A stretch of DNA of 18,308 nucleotides from JBCBSZ01 sp039197885. Its GTDB lineage: Bacteria > Actinomycetota > Acidimicrobiia > Acidimicrobiales > Poriferisodalaceae. The stretch lies in the NCBI GenBank assembly GCA_039197885.1, contig JBCCTY010000049.1, positions 1 through 18,308 of the forward strand. Reading direction: 5' to 3'. How positions within the stretch are numbered: the stretch's first letter is position 1; every line of letters begins with the position of its first letter. The notes below the pieces were generated by a model. That model was not told the origin of the DNA, made no database searches, and worked only from the letters and a program-made list of their open reading frames with translations. The position numbers and the translations under genes were made by a program. Of this stretch, positions 1-7,671 are shown one piece after another.

Positions 1-67
1 CTAGCGCTCCGCCCCCTGCTCCCGACGGCGCGACCCGCGCCTGCCCTTGCGGGCTCGGCTCAGTGGG

Positions 68-364
68 TCAATTGAGGACGCGGAAGGCCCGCTTGAGCAG
101 TGGGCTGTCGGGTTCGGGTTCGGGCTCGACCACCTCGTTGACGCCCAGCAGCACGGCCACCCGGTCGGGCTCCTCGGTGCGATCGTCGGTGAGCGCCCAA
201 CCCGACGGGACGTTGACGCGATCGGCATGCTCGGAGCACAGGTGGACCGCGCCGACGATGTCGTCATCGACGTCGATCAGCCGCGCCGAACCGGCGACGG
301 GATCGAACAGCAACAGCGCACGAACGACCTCGGCACATCCGGTCCTCGCGCACAGCCCCGCCAT
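68..364 (-). CDS. DUF3499-family small zinc-ribbon-like protein
   Basis: The 98-residue product resembles the actinobacterial DUF3499 family, whose function is unknown. What is seen: C5 and C10 (CARTGC) near the start, then C43 and H46 in a CSEH motif, followed by a VNVPSGW stretch typical of the family after the HAxR segment. These residues could bind one zinc ion. The last 40 residues are acidic and Pro/Glu-rich and probably disordered. The frame stays open far upstream to 763, but that extension is Arg/Pro/Ser-rich noise that overlaps the divergent gene at 523, so I start at the ATG whose first base is 364. No Shine-Dalgarno sequence precedes it. A TACCGT hexamer ends 6 bases before the ATG, which fits a leaderless transcript. 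The family call rests on the Cys/His spacing and the PSGW segment only. Confidence 0.75.
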   Translation of the reverse strand: MAGLCARTGCAEVVRALLLFDPVAGSARLIDVDDDIVGAVHLCSEHADRVNVPSGWALTDDRTEEPDRVAVLLGVNEVVEPEPEPDSPLLKRAFRVLN

Positions 365-370
365 GCATCG

Positions 371-376
371 ACGGTA
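371..376 (-). promoter_or_regulatory. possible -10 element of a leaderless promoter
   Basis: The minus strand reads TACCGT, matching the actinobacterial -10 pattern TANNNT, and ends 6 bases before the ATG at 364. That spacing would put the transcription start at or next to the start codon, and no ribosome-binding site is visible. There is no recognisable -35. Confidence 0.35.
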
Positions 377-489
377 GCCCGAGCCCGACCTGGCCACGGG
401 GATGGAACGGCGCGCCCGGCCCTGCTCGCCCGTCGGGCCGCCCGTCCCCGTCGCCGTTCCGCTCCGGTCTCGCTTCCTCGGCTCGGTGC

Positions 490-495
490 TACGTT
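490..495 (+). promoter_or_regulatory. possible -10 element for the HhH protein gene
   Basis: TACGTT fits TANNNT and lies 27 bases before the GTG at 523. Transcription would start just ahead of the strong ribosome-binding site GGAGGAG at 512-518. No -35 consensus is visible in the GC-rich 365-489 stretch, which otherwise holds nothing recognisable. Confidence 0.3.
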
Positions 496-522
496 CCGCC
501 GGGAGGACGGTGGAGGAGTGAC

Positions 523-1089
523 GTGGACGACATCTGGTGGATCCTGCTGTGCGTGCTGGCCCTGCTGATCGGGCTCGCCCTGGGCTTCGGGGCCGGGAGC
601 TTCGGGCGGGTGTTCGTCCCGCGGGCGAGGTGGCAGGAGACGACGTCCGAGCTCGAGTCCCTCCGCACCGACAACGCTGCGCTGCGCGCCACCGAGGCGC
701 GCCTCGAGGGTGAGCTCGAGACGGCACGACTCTTCGCTCGGGTGCGCGGCGAGGGCGCGTCACCCGACGGAGCCGACCTCACCGCACAGCTCGCCGACTG
801 CGAGGCGCGGACGACCGAGCTCGAGGAGACCGTCGCCGCGCTCGAGAGCCAGCTCGCCGACCACGGACCGCTCGAGACGTCGGCCGAGGCCGACGACCTC
901 ACGCTCATCTCCGGGGTCGGCCCCTACCTGGAGCAGCTCCTCCACGCGAACGGCGTCACCACCTTCGCCCAGATCGCCGCCCTCGACGACGCCGGGATCG
1001 ACGAGCTCCAGTCGAAGCTCGAGGAGTTCCCGGGCCGCATCCGCCGCGACGACTGGGTCGCCCAGGCCGCGGCGCTCGCCGAGGGCTGA
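523..1089 (+). CDS. Membrane-anchored coiled-coil protein with C-terminal helix-hairpin-helix domain
   Basis: The 188-residue product has three parts. Residues 4-25 form a hydrophobic membrane anchor (IWWILLCVLALLIGLALGFG). Residues 38-112 are a heptad-like, Glu/Leu/Ala-rich coiled coil with many LE repeats. Residues 124-170 carry a helix-hairpin-helix of the kind found in predicted 5' nuclease-related (COG3743-like) proteins, with LTLISGVGPYLEQLL followed by GVTTFAQIAAL. HhH domains of this type usually bind DNA or mediate protein contacts without catalysis. The GTG start is supported by GGAGGAG at 512-518, four bases upstream. The gene diverges from the DUF3499 gene and is convergent with the next one. 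I infer a membrane-tethered scaffold or DNA-contacting protein; no catalytic residues are visible. Confidence 0.8.
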   Translation: MDDIWWILLCVLALLIGLALGFGAGSFGRVFVPRARWQETTSELESLRTDNAALRATEARLEGELETARLFARVRGEGASPDGADLTAQLADCEARTTELEETVAALESQLADHGPLETSAEADDLTLISGVGPYLEQLLHANGVTTFAQIAALDDAGIDELQSKLEEFPGRIRRDDWVAQAAALAEG

Positions 1090-1129
1090 CGTCTCGGCAG
1101 CGCCCGCTCGGGTCGGTGCCTGACGCCGG

Positions 1130-1693
1130 TCAGGTCGTCGGCTGCTCCCAGGTCCTGGGATCGTCGTGCAGGCGATCGGTCAGGCGGGCCACCGTGTCGA
1201 GGATCGGCTTCGCCTTGTCACTCGTGCGCTCCTCCACCGCGGTCAGGTTGCCCATGTCGGCCTGACCTCGTGAGACCGCCCGGGCGTAGCTCGTCGTCGC
1301 CTCCAACGAGCGCCCGTAGTCGGCGACCAGCCGCTTGAGCTCCGATGCGGCGTCGCGCACCGACCCGCCCGGGTGCGAGATCTCCAGGTGACCGAGGTCG
1401 TCGACGGCACGGCTCGTCCGGGTGCGGGCCGCCGCGAGCTCGTCGGGCTGGTCGGCGGCGGTGGTCGTGGCCCACGCCGAGCCGTAGTGCTCGACGATCG
1501 AGCGGATCTCACGCAGGGTCGGGGCGGCCCGCTCGACGAAGTCGTCGCGGCGCTGGAGGTGGCGATTGCGCTCGCTGCGGATCTCGGCGGTGTTGCGCGA
1601 CCGCCAGGTCGTGTACCAGTTGACGAGCACGGTCAGCGCGGCGACACCGATCGCCACGACCGTGATGGTGTCCGACGGACTCCACTCGCTCAT
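1130..1693 (-). CDS. Hypothetical single-pass membrane protein with helical cytoplasmic region
   Basis: I do not recognise the family. The 187-residue product begins with a short polar N-terminus, then one predicted membrane helix at about residues 9-27 (TITVVAIGVAALTVLVNWY). A basic stop-transfer segment follows (TTWRSRN), and the rest is charged, Ala/Arg/Glu-rich and mostly helical. There are no cysteines and no catalytic motifs. The frame is open back to 1792, but that would overlap the end of the Rieske gene. The ATG at 1693 has GGAG seven bases upstream, so I use it. It lies 67 bp after the Rieske oxygenase on the same strand, so it could be the last gene of that operon. Nothing in its sequence links it to catabolism. 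Confidence 0.7.
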   Translation of the reverse strand: MSEWSPSDTITVVAIGVAALTVLVNWYTTWRSRNTAEIRSERNRHLQRRDDFVERAAPTLREIRSIVEHYGSAWATTTAADQPDELAAARTRTSRAVDDLGHLEISHPGGSVRDAASELKRLVADYGRSLEATTSYARAVSRGQADMGNLTAVEERTSDKAKPILDTVARLTDRLHDDPRTWEQPTT

Positions 1694-1760
1694 GTCTTCG
1701 CTCCGAACTCCCGCCCGCGCGGTCGTCCGGTGGACCAGTGGTCCCCCTCGCCCCGAGAGC

Positions 1761-2810
1761 CTACGTCGCGTCGCGAACGAGCGCCCGGTCACCCAGCTCG
1801 CCGAGGAGTCGACGCCACGTGAGCGACACCTTGTCGTCGCGCACGTGGAGCTCGGCCGAGATCTCCGGTGGGATGCGCTCGGGGCGTTGCGACTCGACGA
1901 TCGGCCGGTCTTGCGCGACCACGTCGACCTGGAACTGCACGAAGGTGTCGTCGGGCTCGTCGAGGTCGTAGTTGCGCGACACCAGCCAGAAGGTGCGAGC
2001 GGTGTGCTCGTCGATCGGTGAGGGAGCGATGAAGACCGAGTAGCGCCGACCGTTCGGGAGATCCTGGGACAGCTGCGCGGCGAGGGGTGGATAGCCGGCG
2101 TAGTGCATGACCGTCATCACCCGGCCGTCCTCGGTCAGGTCGGCCTCGTCGACGTCGGCGTTCTTCACGCCGAGCTTGGGCTCGGGCCGGGGCTGGCGGA
2201 CACGGAGCCGGTCGTCGTCGACCCACACCTCGTGCTCGGGGACCTCGGGGTGGTCGCGGTCGCCGAGGATCCCGGGATGGACCCAGGCGAAGTGGGCGAA
2301 GTCGAGGAAGTTCTCGAGGCGACGCAGCGCGTGGCACGACCAGTCGTAGGGCGGGCACACGACGACCCGCATGTCGTCGTCGTCCCACTCGGGGAAGTCG
2401 GGGGGCTCGACGATCGGGTCGTCGATGCAGACCCAGACGTGACCGATGCGGGTGATGGTCTCGACCGCCTGGAGCCGGGCGCGCGAGGGGATCGGTCGGT
2501 CCTCCTGTGAGGGGATGCGGACGCAGGTGCCCTCGCCGTCGTACGCCCAGCCGTGGAAGGGACACACCAGGCAGTCGCCGTCGCGCCAACCGAGCGACAC
2601 CGCCGTGCCGCGGTGCACGCACAGGTCATGGAAGCCACGGACGACACCGTCGCTCCCGCGGAACAGCACGAGCTGCTCGCCGAGGAGCGTGACGGCCACC
2701 GGTTCGTCGCCCACGTCGGCCTCCACGGCAACGGGGTGCCAGCTCCGGCGGAGCAGCGCGTCCATCGGGGCCGACGCCGGATCGGGGAGGGCGAGCTCGA
2801 CGTCGGTCAT
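1761..2810 (-). CDS. Rieske 2Fe-2S oxygenase, alpha-subunit-like (mononuclear iron)
   Basis: The 349-residue product has the layout of single-component-type Rieske oxygenases such as vanillate O-demethylase-like enzymes. The Rieske motif is C64-x-H66 (CVHRGTA) with C83-x2-H86 (CPFHGWAY). The mononuclear iron site is N167-x2-D170-x2-H173-x4-H178 in LENFLDFAHFAWVH. D301, within QDRPIVESQRP, is the probable third iron ligand. D170 is the usual bridging Asp between the two centres. Such enzymes hydroxylate or demethylate aromatic or steroid-like compounds using electrons from a reductase; none is encoded here. The ATG overlaps the stop of the ABC ATPase gene as ATGA, which argues for coupled translation. 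Substrate is unknown; the neighbouring importer suggests it is taken up from outside. Confidence 0.92.
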   Translation of the reverse strand: MTDVELALPDPASAPMDALLRRSWHPVAVEADVGDEPVAVTLLGEQLVLFRGSDGVVRGFHDLCVHRGTAVSLGWRDGDCLVCPFHGWAYDGEGTCVRIPSQEDRPIPSRARLQAVETITRIGHVWVCIDDPIVEPPDFPEWDDDDMRVVVCPPYDWSCHALRRLENFLDFAHFAWVHPGILGDRDHPEVPEHEVWVDDDRLRVRQPRPEPKLGVKNADVDEADLTEDGRVMTVMHYAGYPPLAAQLSQDLPNGRRYSVFIAPSPIDEHTARTFWLVSRNYDLDEPDDTFVQFQVDVVAQDRPIVESQRPERIPPEISAELHVRDDKVSLTWRRLLGELGDRALVRDAT

Positions 2811-4390
2811 GTCGTGTGCTGCTCCCCGGTCACGCCGGCCATGAGGAGGCCGAGCTCGGCAGGCGTGGCCGTGTCGCTGTCGACCACGCCCATGATCCGA
2901 CCCTCGAACATGACGGCGATCCGGTCGGAGAGGGCCATCACCTCGTCGAGGTCCTCGGAGATCAGCAGGATGGCCGCACCGGCGTCGCGCTGGGCGACGA
3001 GACGTTCGTGGATGTACTCGGCAGCCCCGATGTCGACGCCGCGGGTGGGCTGAGCGGCGAGCACGACGCCGGGAGCGCCGAACAGCTCACGGGCCATGAT
3101 CACCTTCTGGATGTTGCCCCCCGACAGCGAGCTGATCGGCGTCGAGGTGTCGGGCGTCTTCACCTTGAACCGTGCGACGAGCTCGCGGCAGTGACGTTGG
3201 ATGGTGCCGAGCTGGAGGACGCCGCGGCGCGAGTAGGGCTCCTCGCCGTGGTCGAGCAGGAGCAGGTTCTCGGCGACGGTGAAGTCGCCGATGGCCCCGT
3301 CACGCATCCGCTCCTCGGGGACGTAGGCGACGCCGGCGTCGCGGACCTCGGCCGAGGACCTCCCGGTGAGGTCGGCGCCGTCGACCGTGACCGTGCCGCC
3401 GACGATGGGGCGCAACCCCGCGACCGCCTCGGTCAGCTCTCGCTGGCCGTTGCCCGAGACGCCGGCCACCCCGAGGATCTCTCCGCCGTGGAGGTCGAGG
3501 CTGACGCCGTCGACGGCGCGGGTGCCGCGATCGCCGACGACGTGGAGGTCGCGCACCGACAGCCGGACCGGTCCCGGGTCGCCGGTGCGCCGGGCGCGGG
3601 TGGCCACGACCTCGCGGCCCACCATCATCCGGGCCAGGCCCTCCCGCGTGGCCTCGGCGCCGTCGATGGTGTCGACGACCCGACCGTCGCGCAGCACCGT
3701 GATGCGATCGGACAGCTCGAGCACCTCGTGGAGCTTGTGGGAGATGAAGATGAGGCCCCGGCCGTCGACCGTCATCTGGCGGAGCGTGACGAACAGGTCG
3801 TCGACCTCCTGGGGGGTGAGCACCGCGGTCGGTTCGTCGAGCACGAGGAGCTCGGCGTCGCGTGAGAGGGCCTTGATGATCTCGACCCGCTGGCGCTCAC
3901 CGACGGCCAGCTTCCAGACCTCGTCGTCGGGGTCGACGCGGAGGCCGTAGGTCTCGGACAGCTCGCGGATCCGGTCGGAGATCGCGGCCAGGTCCATGAG
4001 CGGCCAGCGGTTGGAGCGGAGCCCCAGGGCGACGTTCTCGGCGACGGTGAGGGTCGGCACGAGCATGAAGTGCTGGTGGATCATGCCGATGCGGCGATCG
4101 ATGGCCTCGGCCGGACTCGCGATGCGGGCGACGTCCCCGTCGAGGTACACCTCGCCCTCGTCCTGCTGGTAGAGGCCGAAGAGGATCTTCATCAGCGTGC
4201 TCTTGCCGGCGCCGTTCTCGCCGAGGAGCGTGTGGACCTCGCCTCGGTGCACGTCGAAGGAGACATCCGCGTTGGCGACGACGCCGGGGAACCGCTTGGT
4301 GATCCCCTCCATGCGGAGGAGGGGGACCGCGCCCGGCACCGGGCCGGTCGGCATGCCGTGCTGGTCGGCGCCGGGCGCGGTCGTCGACAT
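2807..4390 (-). CDS. ABC importer ATP-binding protein with two ATPase domains (nucleoside/purine-type)
   Basis: The 527-residue protein has two fused ATPase domains, as in the CUT2/nucleoside importer ATPases (RbsA, NupO-like). Domain 1 (about 24-260) is complete: Walker A GENGAGKST at 57-65, Q-loop HQHF at 105-108, signature LAVGERQRVEI at 161-171, Walker B LLVLDEP at 181-187 and switch H218. Domain 2 (about 275-515) has a degenerate Walker A (GVSGNGQRE, 310-318), a good signature LSGGNIQK (422-429) and AAQPTRG where Walker B would normally continue into DEP. That pattern is usual for the nucleoside/BMP-linked subgroup. The frame is open to 4663, but the ATG at 4390 forms a TGATG overlap with the lipoprotein stop and begins the conserved protein. 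It powers the permeases encoded at 5529-7615. Confidence 0.93.
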   Translation of the reverse strand: MSTTAPGADQHGMPTGPVPGAVPLLRMEGITKRFPGVVANADVSFDVHRGEVHTLLGENGAGKSTLMKILFGLYQQDEGEVYLDGDVARIASPAEAIDRRIGMIHQHFMLVPTLTVAENVALGLRSNRWPLMDLAAISDRIRELSETYGLRVDPDDEVWKLAVGERQRVEIIKALSRDAELLVLDEPTAVLTPQEVDDLFVTLRQMTVDGRGLIFISHKLHEVLELSDRITVLRDGRVVDTIDGAEATREGLARMMVGREVVATRARRTGDPGPVRLSVRDLHVVGDRGTRAVDGVSLDLHGGEILGVAGVSGNGQRELTEAVAGLRPIVGGTVTVDGADLTGRSSAEVRDAGVAYVPEERMRDGAIGDFTVAENLLLLDHGEEPYSRRGVLQLGTIQRHCRELVARFKVKTPDTSTPISSLSGGNIQKVIMARELFGAPGVVLAAQPTRGVDIGAAEYIHERLVAQRDAGAAILLISEDLDEVMALSDRIAVMFEGRIMGVVDSDTATPAELGLLMAGVTGEQHTT

Positions 4391-5478
4391 CAGCCCTCCG
4401 TCTCGATCTCGCCGGCGATGATCCCGGCGACGGTCTCGTCGACGACCGCCGCGGCGGCGGCCGGATCGTCGATCACGACGCCGTCGTTGAAGGCCATCAC
4501 GATGCCGCCGTTCTCGAGGTTGATCTCGTCGCTGAACCCGCCGAGTGTCCCGCCGATGATGCCGTCGATCATCGGCTTGAGGATGACCTCCCACTCGTAG
4601 ACCTGGGAGACGACGACGTGCTCGGGGGCCAGCGTGCGCTGGTCGGACTGCGTCGCGAACCACAGCACGTCGTTCTGCTGCGCGACGCCGATGGCGCCGA
4701 CCATGGCCTGGGAGGTGCCGGTGAGCACGTCGGCCCCGTTGCTGATGAACGAGTTCGCCGCCTCCGAGGCGAGGGCCACGTCGCTGAACGAGCCGGTGTA
4801 GACGACGGTCGCCTCGGCGTCGTCGCCGACACCGCGGAGGAAGGCGTTGATGAAGTCGGTGGGCTCACCGGCCTCGACCGGGCCGACCACGCCGATGTTG
4901 CCGCTCGCCGAGAGCTGCGCGGCGAGCACGCCCATCACGTAGCCACCCTCGTCGGCAGCCGAGTTGTAGGACGACACGTTGGCGAGACCGAAGTCGTCGG
5001 CCGCAGGACCCCAGGCGAAGGCCGTGTCGGGGAAGTCCGGTGCGATCTCCTGGAGCGAGCCGCCGTACTGCGAACCGTGGGCGATGACGAGGTCGAAGCC
5101 GTCCTCGGCGTAGCCGCGGAGCGCAGCGGCGGCGTCCTCGACCACGAACAGGCCGTCGCTGAACTCGAACTCGAAGCTGTCGGCGCCGTAGTCGGCCTGG
5201 AGGGCCTCCATGGCGTCGAAGATCGTCTGGCTGAAGGCCAGGTCGTTGATGGCCGAGGGTGAGACGAAGGCGGCCCGGAAGGCGCCGTCACCGGTGTCGG
5301 CGTCGGGGTCGGCACCGCTGTCGTCGTCGGGTGGGGCCGTCGACTCGGACGTCGCGTCGTCGGCCGTCTCCTCGGTGTCGTCGCCGCCGTCGTCGTCGCT
5401 GTCACCGCAGGCGGCAGCCACGAGGGTCAGGGCGGCGAAGAGCGCGAGGAGCATCCTCCAGGTGCGCATGCTGCTCAT
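4390..5478 (-). CDS. BMP/PnrA-family substrate-binding lipoprotein
   Basis: The 362-residue protein starts with a lipoprotein signal peptide: positive n-region, hydrophobic stretch at 8-20, and VAAAC with C24 as the lipidated cysteine. An Asp/Glu/Ser/Thr-rich linker (about 25-65) leads to a BMP (Med/PnrA) domain. Family-like segments include INDLAFSQTIFDAMEALQ and VIAHGSQYGGSLQEIAPDFP. Characterised members bind purine nucleosides or related compounds and feed ABC importers such as the one encoded around it. The ATG at 5478 is supported by GGAAGGA nine bases upstream. It follows the second permease by 50 bp, the largest gap inside the transporter operon; this gap may allow extra translation of the binding protein. 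Purine specificity is inferred from the family only. Confidence 0.92.
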   Translation of the reverse strand: MSSMRTWRMLLALFAALTLVAAACGDSDDDGGDDTEETADDATSESTAPPDDDSGADPDADTGDGAFRAAFVSPSAINDLAFSQTIFDAMEALQADYGADSFEFEFSDGLFVVEDAAAALRGYAEDGFDLVIAHGSQYGGSLQEIAPDFPDTAFAWGPAADDFGLANVSSYNSAADEGGYVMGVLAAQLSASGNIGVVGPVEAGEPTDFINAFLRGVGDDAEATVVYTGSFSDVALASEAANSFISNGADVLTGTSQAMVGAIGVAQQNDVLWFATQSDQRTLAPEHVVVSQVYEWEVILKPMIDGIIGGTLGGFSDEINLENGGIVMAFNDGVVIDDPAAAAAVVDETVAGIIAGEIETEG

Positions 5479-5528
5479 GGTCGGGGGTCCTTCCGTGTTG
5501 CTGTGTCAGGGGTGGGGGAGAGGTCGGG

Positions 5529-6461
5529 TCAGCCGCTGCGGGAGAACGGCTTGGTGAGTGCGGCCGGGGCCTGGAAGCGGTTGGCCACGACGACGAGGGC
5601 GACGACGGTGATCACGGCGGGCGCCATGGCGGCGAGGTCGCTGGCCTCACGGGGGATGATCTCGAGCGTCTTCCACTGGAGGACGGTGGCGTTGACGAGC
5701 CCGTAGAGCAGGGAGCCCAGCATCACGCCGATCGGTCGCCAGGCACCGAAGTAGACGAGCGCGATGGCGATGAATCCCATGCTGGCCGTGAGGTTCTGCT
5801 GGAAGATGCCGAGGTCGATGGCCAGGGCGGCACCGGCGATGCCCGCGAGCATCGAGCCACAGATCACGGTGGTGTACCGGACGCGGGTGACGCTGACGCC
5901 CAGGCTGTCGGCCGCCTCGGGGTTCTCGCCCACCGCACGCACGTTCATGCCGAACTGGGTGCGGGTCAGCAGCAGCGTCATCAACGGCACGAGCGCGAAG
6001 GCGAGGTAGACGGCTGCCGAGTGCTGGAAGAACATCTCGCCGAACCACGGGAGGTCGCTCAGCAACGGGATGTCGATCTCGCCGAAGCTGCGGATCGGGC
6101 GCGGGGTGCCGATGATCCGCTGGAAGAGCAGATCGCTCATGCCGAGCCCGAAGAGGTACACACCGATGCCGCTGATCCCCTGCGTGGCGCGCAGGGTCAC
6201 CGAGATGAAGGCGGTGACGAGCCCGGCCGCGACGCCGATCAGGGCACCGACGATCACGCCGAGGACGAGGTTCTCGGTCTCGAGCACCGTCCAGTAGGCG
6301 AAGAACGCCCCCAGCAGCATGATCCCGTCGACACCGAGGTTGAGCACCCCGGAGCGCTGACCGAGCGCCTCGCCCAACGACGCGAGGAGGAACGGCGTCG
6401 CCAGCCGCACACCCGAGGCGATCGTCGCGACGAGGACGGAGGTGGTGAAGAACTCGCTCAC
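5529..6461 (-). CDS. ABC importer permease (BPD_transp_2, NupQ-like)
   Basis: The 310-residue product is highly hydrophobic with roughly eight to nine predicted membrane segments. It carries the permease signature GVLNLGVDGIMLLGAFFAYW near residues 38-57, typical of the LivH/RbsC-type branch of ABC permeases and of the smaller of the two nucleoside-importer permeases. Other conserved stretches are LRATQGISGIGVYLFGLG and VRAVGENPEAADSLGVSV, the cytoplasmic coupling loop that contacts the ATPase. The ATG at 6461 overlaps the stop of the upstream permease by four bases (ATGA). With that protein it would form the membrane channel of the importer. Confidence 0.92.
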   Translation of the reverse strand: MSEFFTTSVLVATIASGVRLATPFLLASLGEALGQRSGVLNLGVDGIMLLGAFFAYWTVLETENLVLGVIVGALIGVAAGLVTAFISVTLRATQGISGIGVYLFGLGMSDLLFQRIIGTPRPIRSFGEIDIPLLSDLPWFGEMFFQHSAAVYLAFALVPLMTLLLTRTQFGMNVRAVGENPEAADSLGVSVTRVRYTTVICGSMLAGIAGAALAIDLGIFQQNLTASMGFIAIALVYFGAWRPIGVMLGSLLYGLVNATVLQWKTLEIIPREASDLAAMAPAVITVVALVVVANRFQAPAALTKPFSRSG

Positions 6462-7615
6462 GTCGGTGCCCTCACCTCGTCGTCGGACGTCGTCTGGTCC
6501 TCGTTCGCCGCCTCGGCCTGTACCTCGAGCTCGCGGAGGTCGCGGTCCATCCGTGCTCGGCGGGTCATCCGGGTGCGGAACCGCTCACTCGACACGACGA
6601 ACAGCACGACGATGCCATTGAGCGCGATGACGAGGGCCGACGGGATCTGGACGGCGCGCTGCATCTCGTTGGCTCCGACGAGCAGCCCGCCGAACAGGAA
6701 CGACGACGGGATCGTCCAGAGCGGGTGGAGCGCCCCGAACAGCGCTGCCACGATGCCGTTGAAGCCGGCGCTGCCGGTGAAGCCCGTCGAGGAGCCGTCG
6801 GTCACGAACCGATGCGACTCGCTGCCGATCACGAGCATCGCGCCGGCCAGACCCGCGAGCGCACCGGCGAAGGTCAGCGACAGCACGACGCTGCGCTCGA
6901 CGGGCATACCGGCGTAACGGGCGGCGTCACGCGACAGCCCGACGGCGCGGAGTCGGAAGCCGAGGGGCGTGCGCCACAGGAGGAACCACGCCCCGATGGC
7001 GGCGAGCACGGCGATCACCACACCGAGGTGCAGGCGGGTGTCGCCGAGGATGATCGGCAGGTCGGTCGACTCCGGCAGGCGTTCGGTCTGCGGGATGTTG
7101 GTGCCTCGCTCCTTCTCACCCGGATCGATGAGCGGCCCGCGCAGCAGGTAGTTCATGGCCTGCACGGCGACGATGTTGAGCATGATCGTCGAGAGGATCT
7201 CGTTGACGTCGTAGTAGGCCTTGAGCGCACCGGGGATGGCGCCCCAGATGGCCCCGCCGATCACGCCGGCCAGCAAGACCAACGGCAGGATCAGGATCCG
7301 CGGGCCGTCGGCGGGCATCTGCAGGGCGATGATCGTCGTGAGCAACGCTCCCGCCACCATCTGGCCCTCGCCACCGATGTTGATCACGTTGGCGCGGAAG
7401 GCGATGCAGATGCCCGCACCGACGAGCAGCAGCGGAACCGCCTTGACCGCCGTCGCTGCGATCGCCTCGCGATCGCCGAAGGCACCCTCGAACAGCGCCT
7501 GGAAGCCCTCGATCGGACTCGCGTCGAGCGAGAGCAGCAGGACCGCCCCGACGGCGAGCGCTGCCACCACCGCGAAGACGGGAGCCAGACCGGCGACGAG
7601 CCTCCGCGCAACCAT
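6458..7615 (-). CDS. ABC importer permease (BPD_transp_2, NupP-like)
   Basis: The 385-residue product is the larger permease of the importer. It has an N-terminal hydrophobic helix (VFAVVAALAVGAVLLLSL) followed by about eight further membrane segments. Family-typical stretches are FRANVINIGGEGQMVAGA and the coupling loop FRLRAVGLSRDAARYAGM. The cytoplasmic C-terminal tail of about 45 residues, starting near SERFRTRMTRRARMDRDLRE, is charged and longer than usual. The gene heads the transporter block; its stop overlaps the start of the second permease (ATGA). The ATG at 7615 lacks a clear Shine-Dalgarno sequence; TAGGTT at 7625-7630 lies nine bases upstream and might instead be a -10 element. 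It begins 56 bp after the SDR gene on the same strand. Confidence 0.9.
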   Translation of the reverse strand: MVARRLVAGLAPVFAVVAALAVGAVLLLSLDASPIEGFQALFEGAFGDREAIAATAVKAVPLLLVGAGICIAFRANVINIGGEGQMVAGALLTTIIALQMPADGPRILILPLVLLAGVIGGAIWGAIPGALKAYYDVNEILSTIMLNIVAVQAMNYLLRGPLIDPGEKERGTNIPQTERLPESTDLPIILGDTRLHLGVVIAVLAAIGAWFLLWRTPLGFRLRAVGLSRDAARYAGMPVERSVVLSLTFAGALAGLAGAMLVIGSESHRFVTDGSSTGFTGSAGFNGIVAALFGALHPLWTIPSSFLFGGLLVGANEMQRAVQIPSALVIALNGIVVLFVVSSERFRTRMTRRARMDRDLRELEVQAEAANEDQTTSDDEVRAPT

Positions 7616-7624
7616 CGGCCGCGG

Positions 7625-7630
7625 AACCTA
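7625..7630 (-). promoter_or_regulatory. possible -10 element ahead of the transporter genes
   Basis: The minus strand reads TAGGTT, nine bases before the first permease ATG. The same hexamer precedes the TPM-domain gene and the PhoH gene. It may give the transporter genes their own nearly leaderless promoter in addition to read-through from the SDR gene. No -35 is recognisable. Confidence 0.3.
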
Positions 7631-7655
7631 GGCCCCTGGTGTTTCTCGGACGTTT

Positions 7656-7669
7656 CCTGAGTGTTCAGG
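7656..7669. other. Short perfect inverted repeat between SDR and permease genes
   Basis: CCTGA-GTGT-TCAGG is a perfect 5-bp stem with a 4-base loop, lying just downstream of the SDR stop codon and upstream of the transporter genes. There is no T-tract. It could be a weak attenuator, an mRNA-processing hairpin or an operator; chance is also possible for so short a stem. Confidence 0.3.
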
Positions 7670-7671
7670 GA

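Noticed and set aside
1..67. Possible terminator downstream of the DUF3499 gene (GCCC-TTGC-GGGC)
   Set aside because: The stem is only 4 bp and has no T-run, too weak in DNA this GC-rich.
365..763. N-terminal extension of the DUF3499 gene
   Set aside because: The extension is low-complexity Arg/Pro/Ser sequence and overlaps the divergent HhH gene; conserved residues begin at the ATG at 364.
2816..3865. Long open frame on the plus strand opposite the ABC ATPase gene
   Set aside because: It is the antisense shadow of a clearly conserved gene; the translation is Asp/Val/Gly-rich with no motif and no ribosome-binding site.
5259..6917. Very long plus-strand frame (552 codons) across the binding protein and permease genes
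   Set aside because: Composition is Arg/Glu/His-rich antisense of membrane-protein codons. The opposite strand encodes unmistakable transporter proteins.
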